A DNA stretch of 6,270 nt from Oscillospiraceae bacterium. Its GTDB lineage: Bacteria; Bacillota; Clostridia; Saccharofermentanales; Saccharofermentanaceae. Positions within the stretch are counted from its first letter, which is position 1; each line of letters opens with the position of its first letter. The position numbers and the translations under genes were made by a program. Where the stretch lies: contig CADCQX010000065.1 in NCBI GenBank assembly GCA_902803695.1, positions 1 through 6,270 on the forward strand. The letters run 5' to 3'. The notes under the pieces are model-generated. The model was not told the origin of the DNA and did not search any database. It saw nothing but the letters and a program-made list of their open reading frames with translations. This document shows, piece by piece, positions 1 to 5,743 of this stretch.

Positions 1-82
1 GAGGGAACCGGCCCTATGAAGCCCGACAACCGCGGAAAGCAGCGGTGCCAAATCCGGCAGGGAAACCTGAAAGATGAGAGGC
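1..82 (+). promoter_or_regulatory. SAM-I (S-box) riboswitch, 5' end cut off by window
   Basis: This is the aptamer of an S-adenosylmethionine-sensing leader RNA, which ends transcription early when SAM is plentiful. The S-box conserved blocks appear in order: GAGGGA and GGCCC of P2 (1-14), ATGAAGCCC (16-24), CAACC (28-31 region), GGTGC-AAATCC (44-55), GGCAGG (56-61) and GAAAGATGAG (69-78). P3 can form from CCGC (30-33) with GCGG (42-45). P4 can form from CAGG (58-61) with CCTG (66-69) around a GAAA loop. The 5' strand of P1 and the start of P2 lie before position 1. Its place directly upstream of a terminator and of metK, a classic S-box target, supports the call. The 3' strand of P1 (about 73-82) can also pair imperfectly with 102-110, which would give the antiterminator. 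Confidence 0.95.
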
Positions 83-98
83 AAATATACAGTTGATC

Positions 99-128
99 AA
101 AGCCTTCCTCTTCGGGGAAGGCTTTTTT
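99..128 (+). terminator. Riboswitch-controlled intrinsic terminator
   Basis: A 10-bp stem forms between AAAGCCTTCC (99-108) and GGAAGGCTTT (116-125), with a short TTCG-containing loop and a run of six T (123-128). It lies between the SAM-I aptamer and metK, so it is the expression platform. SAM binding should stabilise P1, free 102-110 from the antiterminator and let this hairpin stop transcription before metK. Confidence 0.9.
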
Positions 129-165
129 GCTGAAGGTAAGAATGAACGAAGAAAGGCGGTTTTTT

Positions 166-1359
166 ATGAGAAACAAAGTAGGTAAATGGCTCTTTACTTC
201 GGAATCGGTTACTGAGGGACATCCGGATAAGATCTGCGATCAGATCTCCGATGGTGTCTTGGATGCGATCATTGCCCAGGATAAGACAGCGCGTGTAGCT
301 TGCGAGACATGCTGTACAACAGGTATGGTACTCGTTATGGGTGAGATCACAACATCTGCTTATGTAGATATTCCGACGATCGTAAGAAATACGATCAAAG
401 AGATCGGTTATGACGGATCAGATGCAGGTTTTGACTACAAGACATGTGCTGTTCTTACATCTATCGATGAGCAGTCTCCTGATATCGCTCAGGGCGTTAA
501 TAAGTCCCTTGAAGCAAGAGAAGGTGATACAGATCCTCTCGATACAGGTGCTGGCGATCAGGGAATGATGTTCGGTTATGCTAATGATGATACTGAAGAA
601 CTTATGCCTCTTCCTGTATCCCTTGCTCATAAGCTCACATTGAAGCTTACATCAGTACGTAAGAACAAGGTCGTTAACTTCCTCCGTCCTGACGGAAAGA
701 GCCAGGTTACTGTCGAGTATGACGGCAACAAGGTTAAGAGAGTTGACGCAGTAGTTATCTCTACACAGCATACAGAAGATGTATCACATGACGAGCTTGA
801 GAAGTTCATCATCGAGCAGGTTATTAAGCCTGTTGTTCCTGCTGAACTTATCGATGCTGATACTAAGTTCTTCGTAAATCCTACAGGCAGATTCGTCGTA
901 GGTGGTCCTCAGGGTGACTCAGGTCTTACAGGACGTAAGATCATCGTTGATACTTACGGCGGATTCGGCCGTCACGGCGGTGGAGCTTTCTCCGGTAAGG
1001 ATCCGACGAAGGTTGACCGTTCTGCTGCTTATATGGGCCGTTACATCGCTAAGAACATCGTAGCTGCCGGCCTTGCTAAGGAGTGCGAAGTTCAGTTTGC
1101 TTATGCTATCGGTGTTGCTAAGCCGGTTTCCGTAATGGTTGATACATTCGGTACAGGTGTTATCGCAGACGAGAAGATCACAGAGATCGTTAAGAAGAAC
1201 TTTGACCTTCGTCCTGCTGCTATCATCAGAGATCTTGATCTCCGTCGTCCGATCTACCAGAAGACAGCTGCTTACGGTCACTTCGGAAGAACAGATATCG
1301 AGCTTCCTTGGGAGAAGACAGATAAGGCTGAGATCCTTAAGGCTGACGCTGGTATCTGA
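166..1359 (+). CDS. metK: S-adenosylmethionine synthetase (methionine adenosyltransferase)
   Basis: MetK makes S-adenosylmethionine from methionine and ATP, releasing phosphate and pyrophosphate; it is cytoplasmic and normally tetrameric. The 397-residue product has the family length and all hallmark motifs: FTSESVTEGHPDK near the N-terminus (10-22, with the catalytic His in GHPDK), the GAGDQGMMFGYA nucleotide-binding motif (128-139), GDSGLTGRKIIVDTYGG (250-266) and the phosphate-binding GGGAFSGKDPTKVDRSA loop (271-287). I chose ATG166 because AAAGGCGG (152-159) sits about 6 nt before it and the protein then begins shortly before the conserved TSESV block. An in-frame ATG142 preceded by GAAGG (132-136) would add 8 residues and cannot be excluded. 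The gene ends in tandem stops TGA TAG. Ile codons are almost all ATC or ATT here, whereas recD2 uses ATA often, which suggests high expression. It is a single-gene unit under the SAM-I riboswitch. Confidence 0.98.
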   Translation: MRNKVGKWLFTSESVTEGHPDKICDQISDGVLDAIIAQDKTARVACETCCTTGMVLVMGEITTSAYVDIPTIVRNTIKEIGYDGSDAGFDYKTCAVLTSIDEQSPDIAQGVNKSLEAREGDTDPLDTGAGDQGMMFGYANDDTEELMPLPVSLAHKLTLKLTSVRKNKVVNFLRPDGKSQVTVEYDGNKVKRVDAVVISTQHTEDVSHDELEKFIIEQVIKPVVPAELIDADTKFFVNPTGRFVVGGPQGDSGLTGRKIIVDTYGGFGRHGGGAFSGKDPTKVDRSAAYMGRYIAKNIVAAGLAKECEVQFAYAIGVAKPVSVMVDTFGTGVIADEKITEIVKKNFDLRPAAIIRDLDLRRPIYQKTAAYGHFGRTDIELPWEKTDKAEILKADAGI

Positions 1360-1382
1360 TAGCTTAACAGTTTGAAATCTAT

Positions 1383-1414
1383 ACTGTCCTTCGTTCGCGG
1401 AGGGCAGTTTTTTT
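1383..1414 (+). terminator. Intrinsic terminator after metK
   Basis: A long stem pairs 1383-1393 with 1398-1408 around a TTCG tetraloop (1394-1397). It contains two G-T pairs and is followed by seven T (1408-1414). It lies 24 nt after the metK stop and separates metK from the LytTR unit. Confidence 0.93.
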
Positions 1415-1434
1415 CGCGAAAAAAAGGACTTCAT

Positions 1435-1465
1435 TGCAAGTTATACCCATTTTTATGCAAAGTAT
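1435..1465 (+). repeat. Direct repeat, 21-bp period; possible LytTR operator
   Basis: TGCAAGTTAT (1435-1444) and TGCAAAGTAT (1456-1465) match at 8 of 10 positions and start exactly 21 bp apart, two turns of B-DNA. Characterised LytTR regulators such as AgrA bind two roughly 9-bp direct repeats separated by about 12 bp, so the geometry fits. The first copy contains AGTTA, as in the AgrA-type repeat. The pair lies just upstream of a gene encoding a LytTR protein, so autoregulation is a reasonable inference, but the repeat is short and imperfect. Confidence 0.4.
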
Positions 1466-1503
1466 CTCAAAATTGTTCTTTTGTGAGATTATATATGTAT
1501 GAT
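1464..1503 (+). promoter_or_regulatory. Putative promoter with imperfect palindrome ahead of LytTR gene
   Basis: The AT-rich stretch contains ATCTCA (1464-1469) and TGAGAT (1484-1489), with two further A-T pairs inside (1471-1472 with 1481-1482), making a 26-bp imperfect palindrome. A weak -35-like TTGTTC (1473-1478) lies within it and a -10-like TATGAT (1498-1503) follows at 19-bp spacing, longer than ideal. A promoter is required here, because the preceding terminator is strong, but the exact hexamers are uncertain. Confidence 0.35.
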
Positions 1504-1545
1504 GATATTGAAGAGCTTTTCAAACTAAAGAACGTGAGGTGCAAC

Positions 1546-1986
1546 ATGAAACTGAAACTTATGCTTGACCCGGATGACCCGATCAGAAGTGAATTGCTTA
1601 AGTTGGGGATAGAAGATGATGTTAATGCCGAGTATCAGATTATCCGGAAGAATGCCGGAGTTCGTTACATTCAGGGCAAGCTCAAAGAGCAACAGTTTTT
1701 TGTTGATGTTAAAGACATTATTTTCATAGAAAGCCTCGGCCACGATGTGGTCATTCATACCAAGGGCGACAGCTATAACTCGCGCGAGCGTCTGAGGTAT
1801 CTGGAGACTGTTCTTGACACCGATACGTTCTTGAGGATCAGTAACTCTACGATCATTAATAAGAAGCATATCAGAAGGATCGAGGCATCCGTATTTCAGA
1901 AGTTCGTGCTTCATATGAGTGACGGTACAAAGACTGAAGTTACCAGATCTTATTACTACAACTTTAAAGACGTATTCGGAATATAG
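1546..1986 (+). CDS. Stand-alone LytTR-domain DNA-binding regulator
   Basis: This 146-residue protein consists of a short N-terminal region (1-49, including the acidic stretch LDPDDP near the start) and a C-terminal LytTR DNA-binding domain (about 50-144). The domain shows the typical run: VDVKDIIFIES (53-63), a strand rich in V and I, the RERLRYLE helix (80-87), FLRISNSTIINKKHIRRIE (95-113) and a final segment ending TRSYYYNFKDVF. There is no phosphoreceiver domain, so it is not a conventional two-component response regulator; small LytTR proteins of this kind are often encoded next to a membrane protein. ATG1546 is chosen because GTGAGGTG (1534-1541) lies just before it. An in-frame ATG1498 would add 16 residues but has no good ribosome binding site and overlaps the putative -10. 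Target genes are unknown; autoregulation is possible. Confidence 0.88.
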   Translation: MKLKLMLDPDDPIRSELLKLGIEDDVNAEYQIIRKNAGVRYIQGKLKEQQFFVDVKDIIFIESLGHDVVIHTKGDSYNSRERLRYLETVLDTDTFLRISNSTIINKKHIRRIEASVFQKFVLHMSDGTKTEVTRSYYYNFKDVFGI

Positions 1987-1992
1987 GAGGTG
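1985..1992 (+). promoter_or_regulatory. Strong ribosome binding site overlapping LytTR stop codon
   Basis: AGGAGGTG begins inside the TAG stop (1984-1986) of the LytTR gene and lies 4 nt before ATG1997. It fixes the start of the membrane-protein gene and implies translational coupling of the two. Confidence 0.85.
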
Positions 1993-1996
1993 CGTT

Positions 1997-2611
1997 ATGG
2001 CTTTTAGTGCATTATTTATAATTCTTCTTCTGGTAGCTTTACCGGTTTCACTTGCAATTACATTGGTAGTTTATTTCATCTATAAGTTTTTCTATAACAA
2101 GCATCTGAACAAAGCTATCCAATCAGAAACAAAGATCAGTAAGTGGCTTTCACCATTTGTTGTTGTTCTCATAACTGTCGGTTGCTGCGTCGCATTGGTA
2201 CTCGGTATGACATACATGCTCTATATGTACCAGTACAATACTAACAGCGGTTCGGCTACGATGAATCAGGCTATGCTCCAGATCAATGAGAAGAACGGAG
2301 TGTATGAAGTCAAGAGTAACACAGGCTTTCTTATGCAGAAGCAGTTTGACCTTGACGGTGTGAGCATCACAACTTATAACAACGAGAATGAGTTGTTTGC
2401 AGTATTTGATATCAAAGATTCCGAGAAAGTAGATTACTTCATGGTCTATGAGGGAGACAGTGCCAAGAAGGTCGAGTACAAGGATCTTGACGATAAGTTC
2501 TTGAATCCGTTCGAGATGTATCTCGATATCCAGTACGAGAATGAGCCTATAAAGATCGAAGTCTATAGTGATGATTCGGCAGACCCTATCGGTGAGGCTG
2601 TATTCCACTGA
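1997..2611 (+). CDS. Two-helix membrane protein of unknown function, partner of LytTR gene
   Basis: I do not recognise a family for this 204-residue protein. It has a hydrophobic N-terminal helix (about 4-30), a positively charged connecting loop (YKFFYNKHLNKAIQ, then TKISKW), a second hydrophobic helix (about 53-78) and a C-terminal domain of about 125 polar residues rich in Asp, Glu, Lys and Tyr. The positive-inside rule puts the loop in the cytoplasm, so the C-terminal domain is probably outside the cell. That domain reads like alternating beta strands (NGVYEVKSN, VSITTYNN, LFAVFDIKD, YFMVYEGD, MYLDIQY, PIKIEVYSDD), possibly a small beta-sandwich or sensor fold. It is not the four-helix DUF3021 protein often found beside small LytTR regulators. 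It lies 10 nt after the LytTR stop, so the two are almost certainly co-transcribed. A sensor, inhibitor or output role is only inference. Confidence 0.8.
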   Translation: MAFSALFIILLLVALPVSLAITLVVYFIYKFFYNKHLNKAIQSETKISKWLSPFVVVLITVGCCVALVLGMTYMLYMYQYNTNSGSATMNQAMLQINEKNGVYEVKSNTGFLMQKQFDLDGVSITTYNNENELFAVFDIKDSEKVDYFMVYEGDSAKKVEYKDLDDKFLNPFEMYLDIQYENEPIKIEVYSDDSADPIGEAVFH

Positions 2612-2625
2612 TGATCATAGAAACC

Positions 2626-2640
2626 TCTTTTTCGAAAAGA
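2626..2640. repeat. Short A/T hairpin after membrane-protein gene
   Basis: TCTTTT (2626-2631) and AAAAGA (2635-2640) form a perfect 6-bp inverted repeat with a 3-nt loop, 14 nt after the membrane-protein stop. The stem is AT-rich and no T-run follows on the + strand, so it is a poor terminator. Read-through into recD2 is possible. Confidence 0.4.
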
Positions 2641-2667
2641 CATATATTGAGACTAAAGTGTGTTGAT

Positions 2668-2687
2668 TAACAAACAAAAGTTTGTTA
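2668..2687. promoter_or_regulatory. Perfect inverted repeat at recD2 start; possible operator (LexA-like)
   Basis: TAACAAAC (2668-2675) and GTTTGTTA (2680-2687) are perfect inverted copies separated by AAAA, ending 10 nt before the recD2 ATG. The core CAAAC-N4-GTTTG has the same spacing as the Bacillus LexA box CGAAC-N4-GTTCG and differs by one symmetric base per half. LexA control of a repair helicase would make sense. However, this may instead be another repressor site, or an RNA hairpin that covers the weak ribosome binding site at 2687-2695. Confidence 0.45.
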
Positions 2688-2697
2688 GGCTTGAGAT

Positions 2698-5010
2698 ATG
2701 AAATCTCAAGACGAAGTAAGTAAATTATATATACCGGAAGAACAAGACGTCGGGACATCTGTTTCCGACGTTATTGTTCTGCCTACAAAGGTCGTTTTCG
2801 AAAAAAACGGCTTCGTGATATTTTACTGCGGCAGTTTCTCCGTAAAAGGAAATTTCGCAGGAAGCATCGTTCCGGGATTGAGATACAAAGTCAGCGGAGT
2901 CGTGGGCCTTTACGGCAGAGTCCTTCAGATAACAGCCAATAAGATCGAGATGATCGAAGATAAGGATTCGAAGGCGCCGATAATAGCTTCGTTCATAAGA
3001 AGCAACTTTGACGGTGTAGGTGAGAAGACTGGACTTCTTATCGCTGAAAAGTTCGGTGAGGATATCCTTGATGAGATTGAGAAAAGGCCTAAGGCTCTTG
3101 CTAAGGCGATCAAGGGTTTATCTGAAAAGAGAGCTCTTTCCATGTGTGATGTTGTAACGGAGAAAAGGCCGGTTCTCGAACAGATTCTGAAGCTTCGTCT
3201 TTTCGGACTTACGGAAGAGCAGGCTTCTAAGGCATATGATATGTTCGGTATGACATGCCATGATGAGATCTCGGTTAATCCTTATATGCTCATACGAGTC
3301 GAGGGGATCGGTTTTGAAACCTGCGAATATCTCGCGGGAAAGATCGATATCGATAAGATGGATCCGATGAGACTTCTCGGAGCAGCTCTTTGTGTATTGA
3401 ACGATACGCATTACGTTTCCGGAAATACTTATATGATCCCGATTGATCTCAAAAACAGCGTTCAGGATATGGTCATTGCCGATCTTGATAAGGAAATATC
3501 TGATAAGTTCCCGGAGGCTTATAAGGAAGCTTTGGAACTCGGAAGAAAACTGGATGATATTGTTGTTTATAAGTTCGAGAATAATAAGTGTATGGGATGC
3601 GGTGAGGATGATGACGGAGCCAGAGTCGCTCTTAAGAAAGTCTTCCGTACCGAGGCTGGGATCAAGGCCGAAGTTGAATCATTTGTAAATGCTAAGAAGG
3701 CATACTTTGATGATGAGAAAGCTGATGAGAAGATCAAAAGATTAGCCGAAAAGCACAATATTGAACTTGATGATCTTCAAAAAGATGCGCTTCGTATGTG
3801 CTTTAGTGAGCCGTTCTCAATTATCACAGGCGGTCCCGGAACAGGTAAGACAACGATCACGGGCATACTTGCTTCCCACTTCAAAGAGCAGAAGATATCA
3901 TCGGTGTTTTGTGCTCCGACGGGAAGAGCTGCCAAGAGATTATCTGAAGCAACGGGAGTTGATGCCCACACCATTCACAGGCTTCTTGAAGTTAGACCGG
4001 TAAACGGCGATGACGGGTTCGCTTTCGGAAGGAACAGCAATAATCCTCTTGATGCGAGAGTTATCGTTGTTGATGAAGCTTCCATGGTCGATAATTTCCT
4101 GTTCCTTTCGCTGTTAAGAGCGGTCAAACCCGATAGTTCCGTTATCATGATAGGGGACCCTAATCAGCTTCCGTCTGTTGGTCCGGGAAATCTTCTGGCG
4201 GATCTTTTGGAGTGCGAGTCAATACCGAGATGTGAGCTTAAGTATGTTTTCAGACAGCAAAATGAGAGTTCTATAGCTGCTAATGCTTACAGGATATTGA
4301 ATGGTGAGACTCTTATCGGAAATGACAGTGATTTCAGGATCATATCTGCCATGAATGAAGAAGATGCTCTTCATAAACTCTTTGAATTTTTCGAGAAATA
4401 CAGGAATGATGATATGGCGATACTGTCTCCTACGAAGCAGAATGCTCTCGGAACTTCCATGCTCAATAAAGAGATACAGTCGATCGCATCAGATCCGACA
4501 AATGCGTCCATGCCTGTAGGAAGTAAGGGAATGTTCAGGGATGCGGATCGTGTGATGCAGGTCAAGAATGACTACAACATCGAGAGTTTTGATCCTGTAA
4601 GAAATGAGACTGTTACTGGTGTTTATAACGGCGAACTGGGAATGATCACTAAGATAAACGATCTTAACAGGTCTATTGAGGTCCTTCTTGATGACGGACG
4701 TAAAGTCGTCTATTCGGGAAAGACTCTTGAAGATATCGATCTGGCGTATGCAATGACGGTACATAAGTCTCAGGGCTGCGAGTTTGATACGGTTATAATC
4801 GCTCTCGGAAGGATGTCGCCGAAGCTTCTGAACCGTAAACTTCTTTATACCGGAGTTACCAGAGGAAAAAAGAATGTCATCATAATCGATACCTACGGAA
4901 TGCTCGGAAGGATGATCCGTTCATCCGATACCAGCAGAAGGATAACATCGCTTTCCGATTTCCTTAAGATAATCGATCACAAAAGAGGTATGAGCATTGA
5001 GAATAATTAA
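2698..5010 (+). CDS. recD2: SF1B ATP-dependent 5'-3' DNA helicase RecD2
   Basis: RecD2 (YrrC in Bacillus) is a RecD-like helicase acting without RecBC in DNA repair and replication-fork maintenance. The 770-residue length fits the family. An N-terminal OB-like region (about 22-85) is followed by helix-hairpin-helix segments (GVGEKTGLLIAEKFGED at 106-122 and VEGIGFETCEYLAGKI at 201-216). Helicase motifs follow in order: Walker A GGPGTGKTT (378-386), Walker B DEAS (459-462), GDPNQLP (486-492), YVFRQ (516-520), an SH3-like insert starting VYNGELG (642-648), TVHKSQG (687-693) and the arginine-finger motif VTRGKK (720-725). All key ATPase residues are present. A CxxC (C298, C301) sits in the linker before the helicase core. 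The ATG has only a weak upstream AGG (2687-2689); the N-terminus still extends about 22 residues beyond the OB region, so a slightly later start is possible. comF overlaps its last 14 nt. Confidence 0.96.
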   Translation: MKSQDEVSKLYIPEEQDVGTSVSDVIVLPTKVVFEKNGFVIFYCGSFSVKGNFAGSIVPGLRYKVSGVVGLYGRVLQITANKIEMIEDKDSKAPIIASFIRSNFDGVGEKTGLLIAEKFGEDILDEIEKRPKALAKAIKGLSEKRALSMCDVVTEKRPVLEQILKLRLFGLTEEQASKAYDMFGMTCHDEISVNPYMLIRVEGIGFETCEYLAGKIDIDKMDPMRLLGAALCVLNDTHYVSGNTYMIPIDLKNSVQDMVIADLDKEISDKFPEAYKEALELGRKLDDIVVYKFENNKCMGCGEDDDGARVALKKVFRTEAGIKAEVESFVNAKKAYFDDEKADEKIKRLAEKHNIELDDLQKDALRMCFSEPFSIITGGPGTGKTTITGILASHFKEQKISSVFCAPTGRAAKRLSEATGVDAHTIHRLLEVRPVNGDDGFAFGRNSNNPLDARVIVVDEASMVDNFLFLSLLRAVKPDSSVIMIGDPNQLPSVGPGNLLADLLECESIPRCELKYVFRQQNESSIAANAYRILNGETLIGNDSDFRIISAMNEEDALHKLFEFFEKYRNDDMAILSPTKQNALGTSMLNKEIQSIASDPTNASMPVGSKGMFRDADRVMQVKNDYNIESFDPVRNETVTGVYNGELGMITKINDLNRSIEVLLDDGRKVVYSGKTLEDIDLAYAMTVHKSQGCEFDTVIIALGRMSPKLLNRKLLYTGVTRGKKNVIIIDTYGMLGRMIRSSDTSRRITSLSDFLKIIDHKRGMSIENN
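4984..4988 (+). promoter_or_regulatory. Ribosome binding site for comF inside recD2
   Basis: AGAGG lies 8 nt before TTG4997, inside the recD2 coding sequence. It supports the TTG start, whereas the first ATG (5027) has its nearest purine-rich site, AAGGAAG (5009-5015), too far away by alignment of the GG. Confidence 0.6.
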
Positions 5011-5707
5011 GGAAGCATTGGATATAATGTTTCCGAAGGAATGTCTTATATGCGGCAAGATATCCGACATAAGACTGTTTGACGTCCCGCTATGTAAGAA
5101 ATGCCTTACGGATCTGGTTCCTGTCCCTGAAGATAAGAGGTGGCAGTTCTGTCTTTCTGAGCCTTACGAAAACGATACCTGTCCGACTCTTACTTTATAC
5201 GTTCCGTTCAAATATGAAGGCCGTATCGCCGGTATTATCCACAGGATAAAGTTCGGTCAGAAAAGTGAACTTACCGCGGTCCTGGGAACTCTTCTCGGGA
5301 AATGTCTTAATAATGACAATGTTTCCTGTGATGCTGTAATACCGGTACCTCTATCTGCTGAGAGACTCTCGGAACGTGGTTTTAACCAGGCGGAATTGAT
5401 CGGTCTTTATGTCGGAAAAGAACTGGGGATCCCTCTTCTTAAAGATGTTTTGGTCCGCTCGAAAAACACTAAAAGACAGGCCGAGATCAAGGACAATCTC
5501 AGACGTGCGGCAAATATGTCAGGTGCATTCAAGTTTAATGATGACTATTCCGTCGACGGAATGTCGATCCTCCTTATAGATGATGTTGCCACAACCGGAA
5601 ATACTCTTCATGAGGCGGCGGAAGTACTCCTTTTAAACGGTGCATCAAAAGTCCTTTGTTGTGCATTTGCCGGCAACAGATCAGTCAAGAATGTGGAGTC
5701 TTATTAA
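4997..5707 (+). CDS. comF: ComF family protein (zinc-ribbon plus phosphoribosyltransferase-like domain)
   Basis: ComF proteins take part in DNA uptake during natural transformation and, in non-competent bacteria, in DNA metabolism; the precise biochemical role is not settled. The 236-residue product has the family layout: an N-terminal LDIMFPKEC segment, four cysteines in two pairs likely to bind zinc (C16, C19, C33, C36), the central VPFKYEGRIAGIIHRIKF segment (69-86), the conserved PVPLSAERLSERGFNQAELI (117-135) and the PRPP-binding signature ILLIDDVATTGNT (191-203). The start is TTG4997, which overlaps recD2 by 14 nt; ATG5027 would remove part of the conserved N-terminal hydrophobic segment just before the first Cys pair. 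The overlap suggests translational coupling to recD2, so the two should be made together. I see no terminator after it. Confidence 0.93.
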   Translation: MRIIKEALDIMFPKECLICGKISDIRLFDVPLCKKCLTDLVPVPEDKRWQFCLSEPYENDTCPTLTLYVPFKYEGRIAGIIHRIKFGQKSELTAVLGTLLGKCLNNDNVSCDAVIPVPLSAERLSERGFNQAELIGLYVGKELGIPLLKDVLVRSKNTKRQAEIKDNLRRAANMSGAFKFNDDYSVDGMSILLIDDVATTGNTLHEAAEVLLLNGASKVLCCAFAGNRSVKNVESY

Positions 5708-5712
5708 GATAA

Positions 5713-5721
5713 TGGTAAAAT
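5713..5721 (+). promoter_or_regulatory. Possible extended -10 promoter for TPR gene
   Basis: TGG followed by TAAAAT (5716-5721) matches the extended -10 pattern TGn-TATAAT with one mismatch in the hexamer, in the 36-bp gap after comF. The -35 region at the expected distance (about 5693-5698) is poor, as extended -10 promoters allow. Transcription would start near 5728, just before the AGAGGTG ribosome binding site. Read-through from comF is equally possible. Confidence 0.35.
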
Positions 5722-5743
5722 CAAATAAAAGAGGTGTTTTCTA

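Noticed and set aside
919..1434. Minus-strand open frame of 171 codons opposite the 3' half of metK
   Set aside because: It is antisense to a highly conserved gene, its sequence is Ser/Leu-rich with no recognisable domain, and it begins within the metK terminator region. It is best explained as a shadow of metK codon use.
1372..1545. Upstream extension of the LytTR frame to position 1372
   Set aside because: The extension runs through the metK terminator and its encoded residues look non-coding. ATG1546 has the proper ribosome binding site.
2150..2608. Minus-strand open frame of 152 codons opposite the membrane-protein gene
   Set aside because: It lies fully inside a gene with a strong ribosome binding site and clear membrane helices, and has no domain or ribosome binding site of its own that I can support.
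2626..2640. Hairpin after the membrane-protein gene considered as a terminator
   Set aside because: The stem is AT-rich with no T-run after it on the + strand. It is listed only as a weak inverted repeat.
3080..3175. Repeated AGAAAAGGCC stretch within recD2 (two copies, each encoding EKRP)
   Set aside because: It is short, in-frame and in a lysine/arginine-rich helical region, so it is most likely chance rather than a functional repeat.
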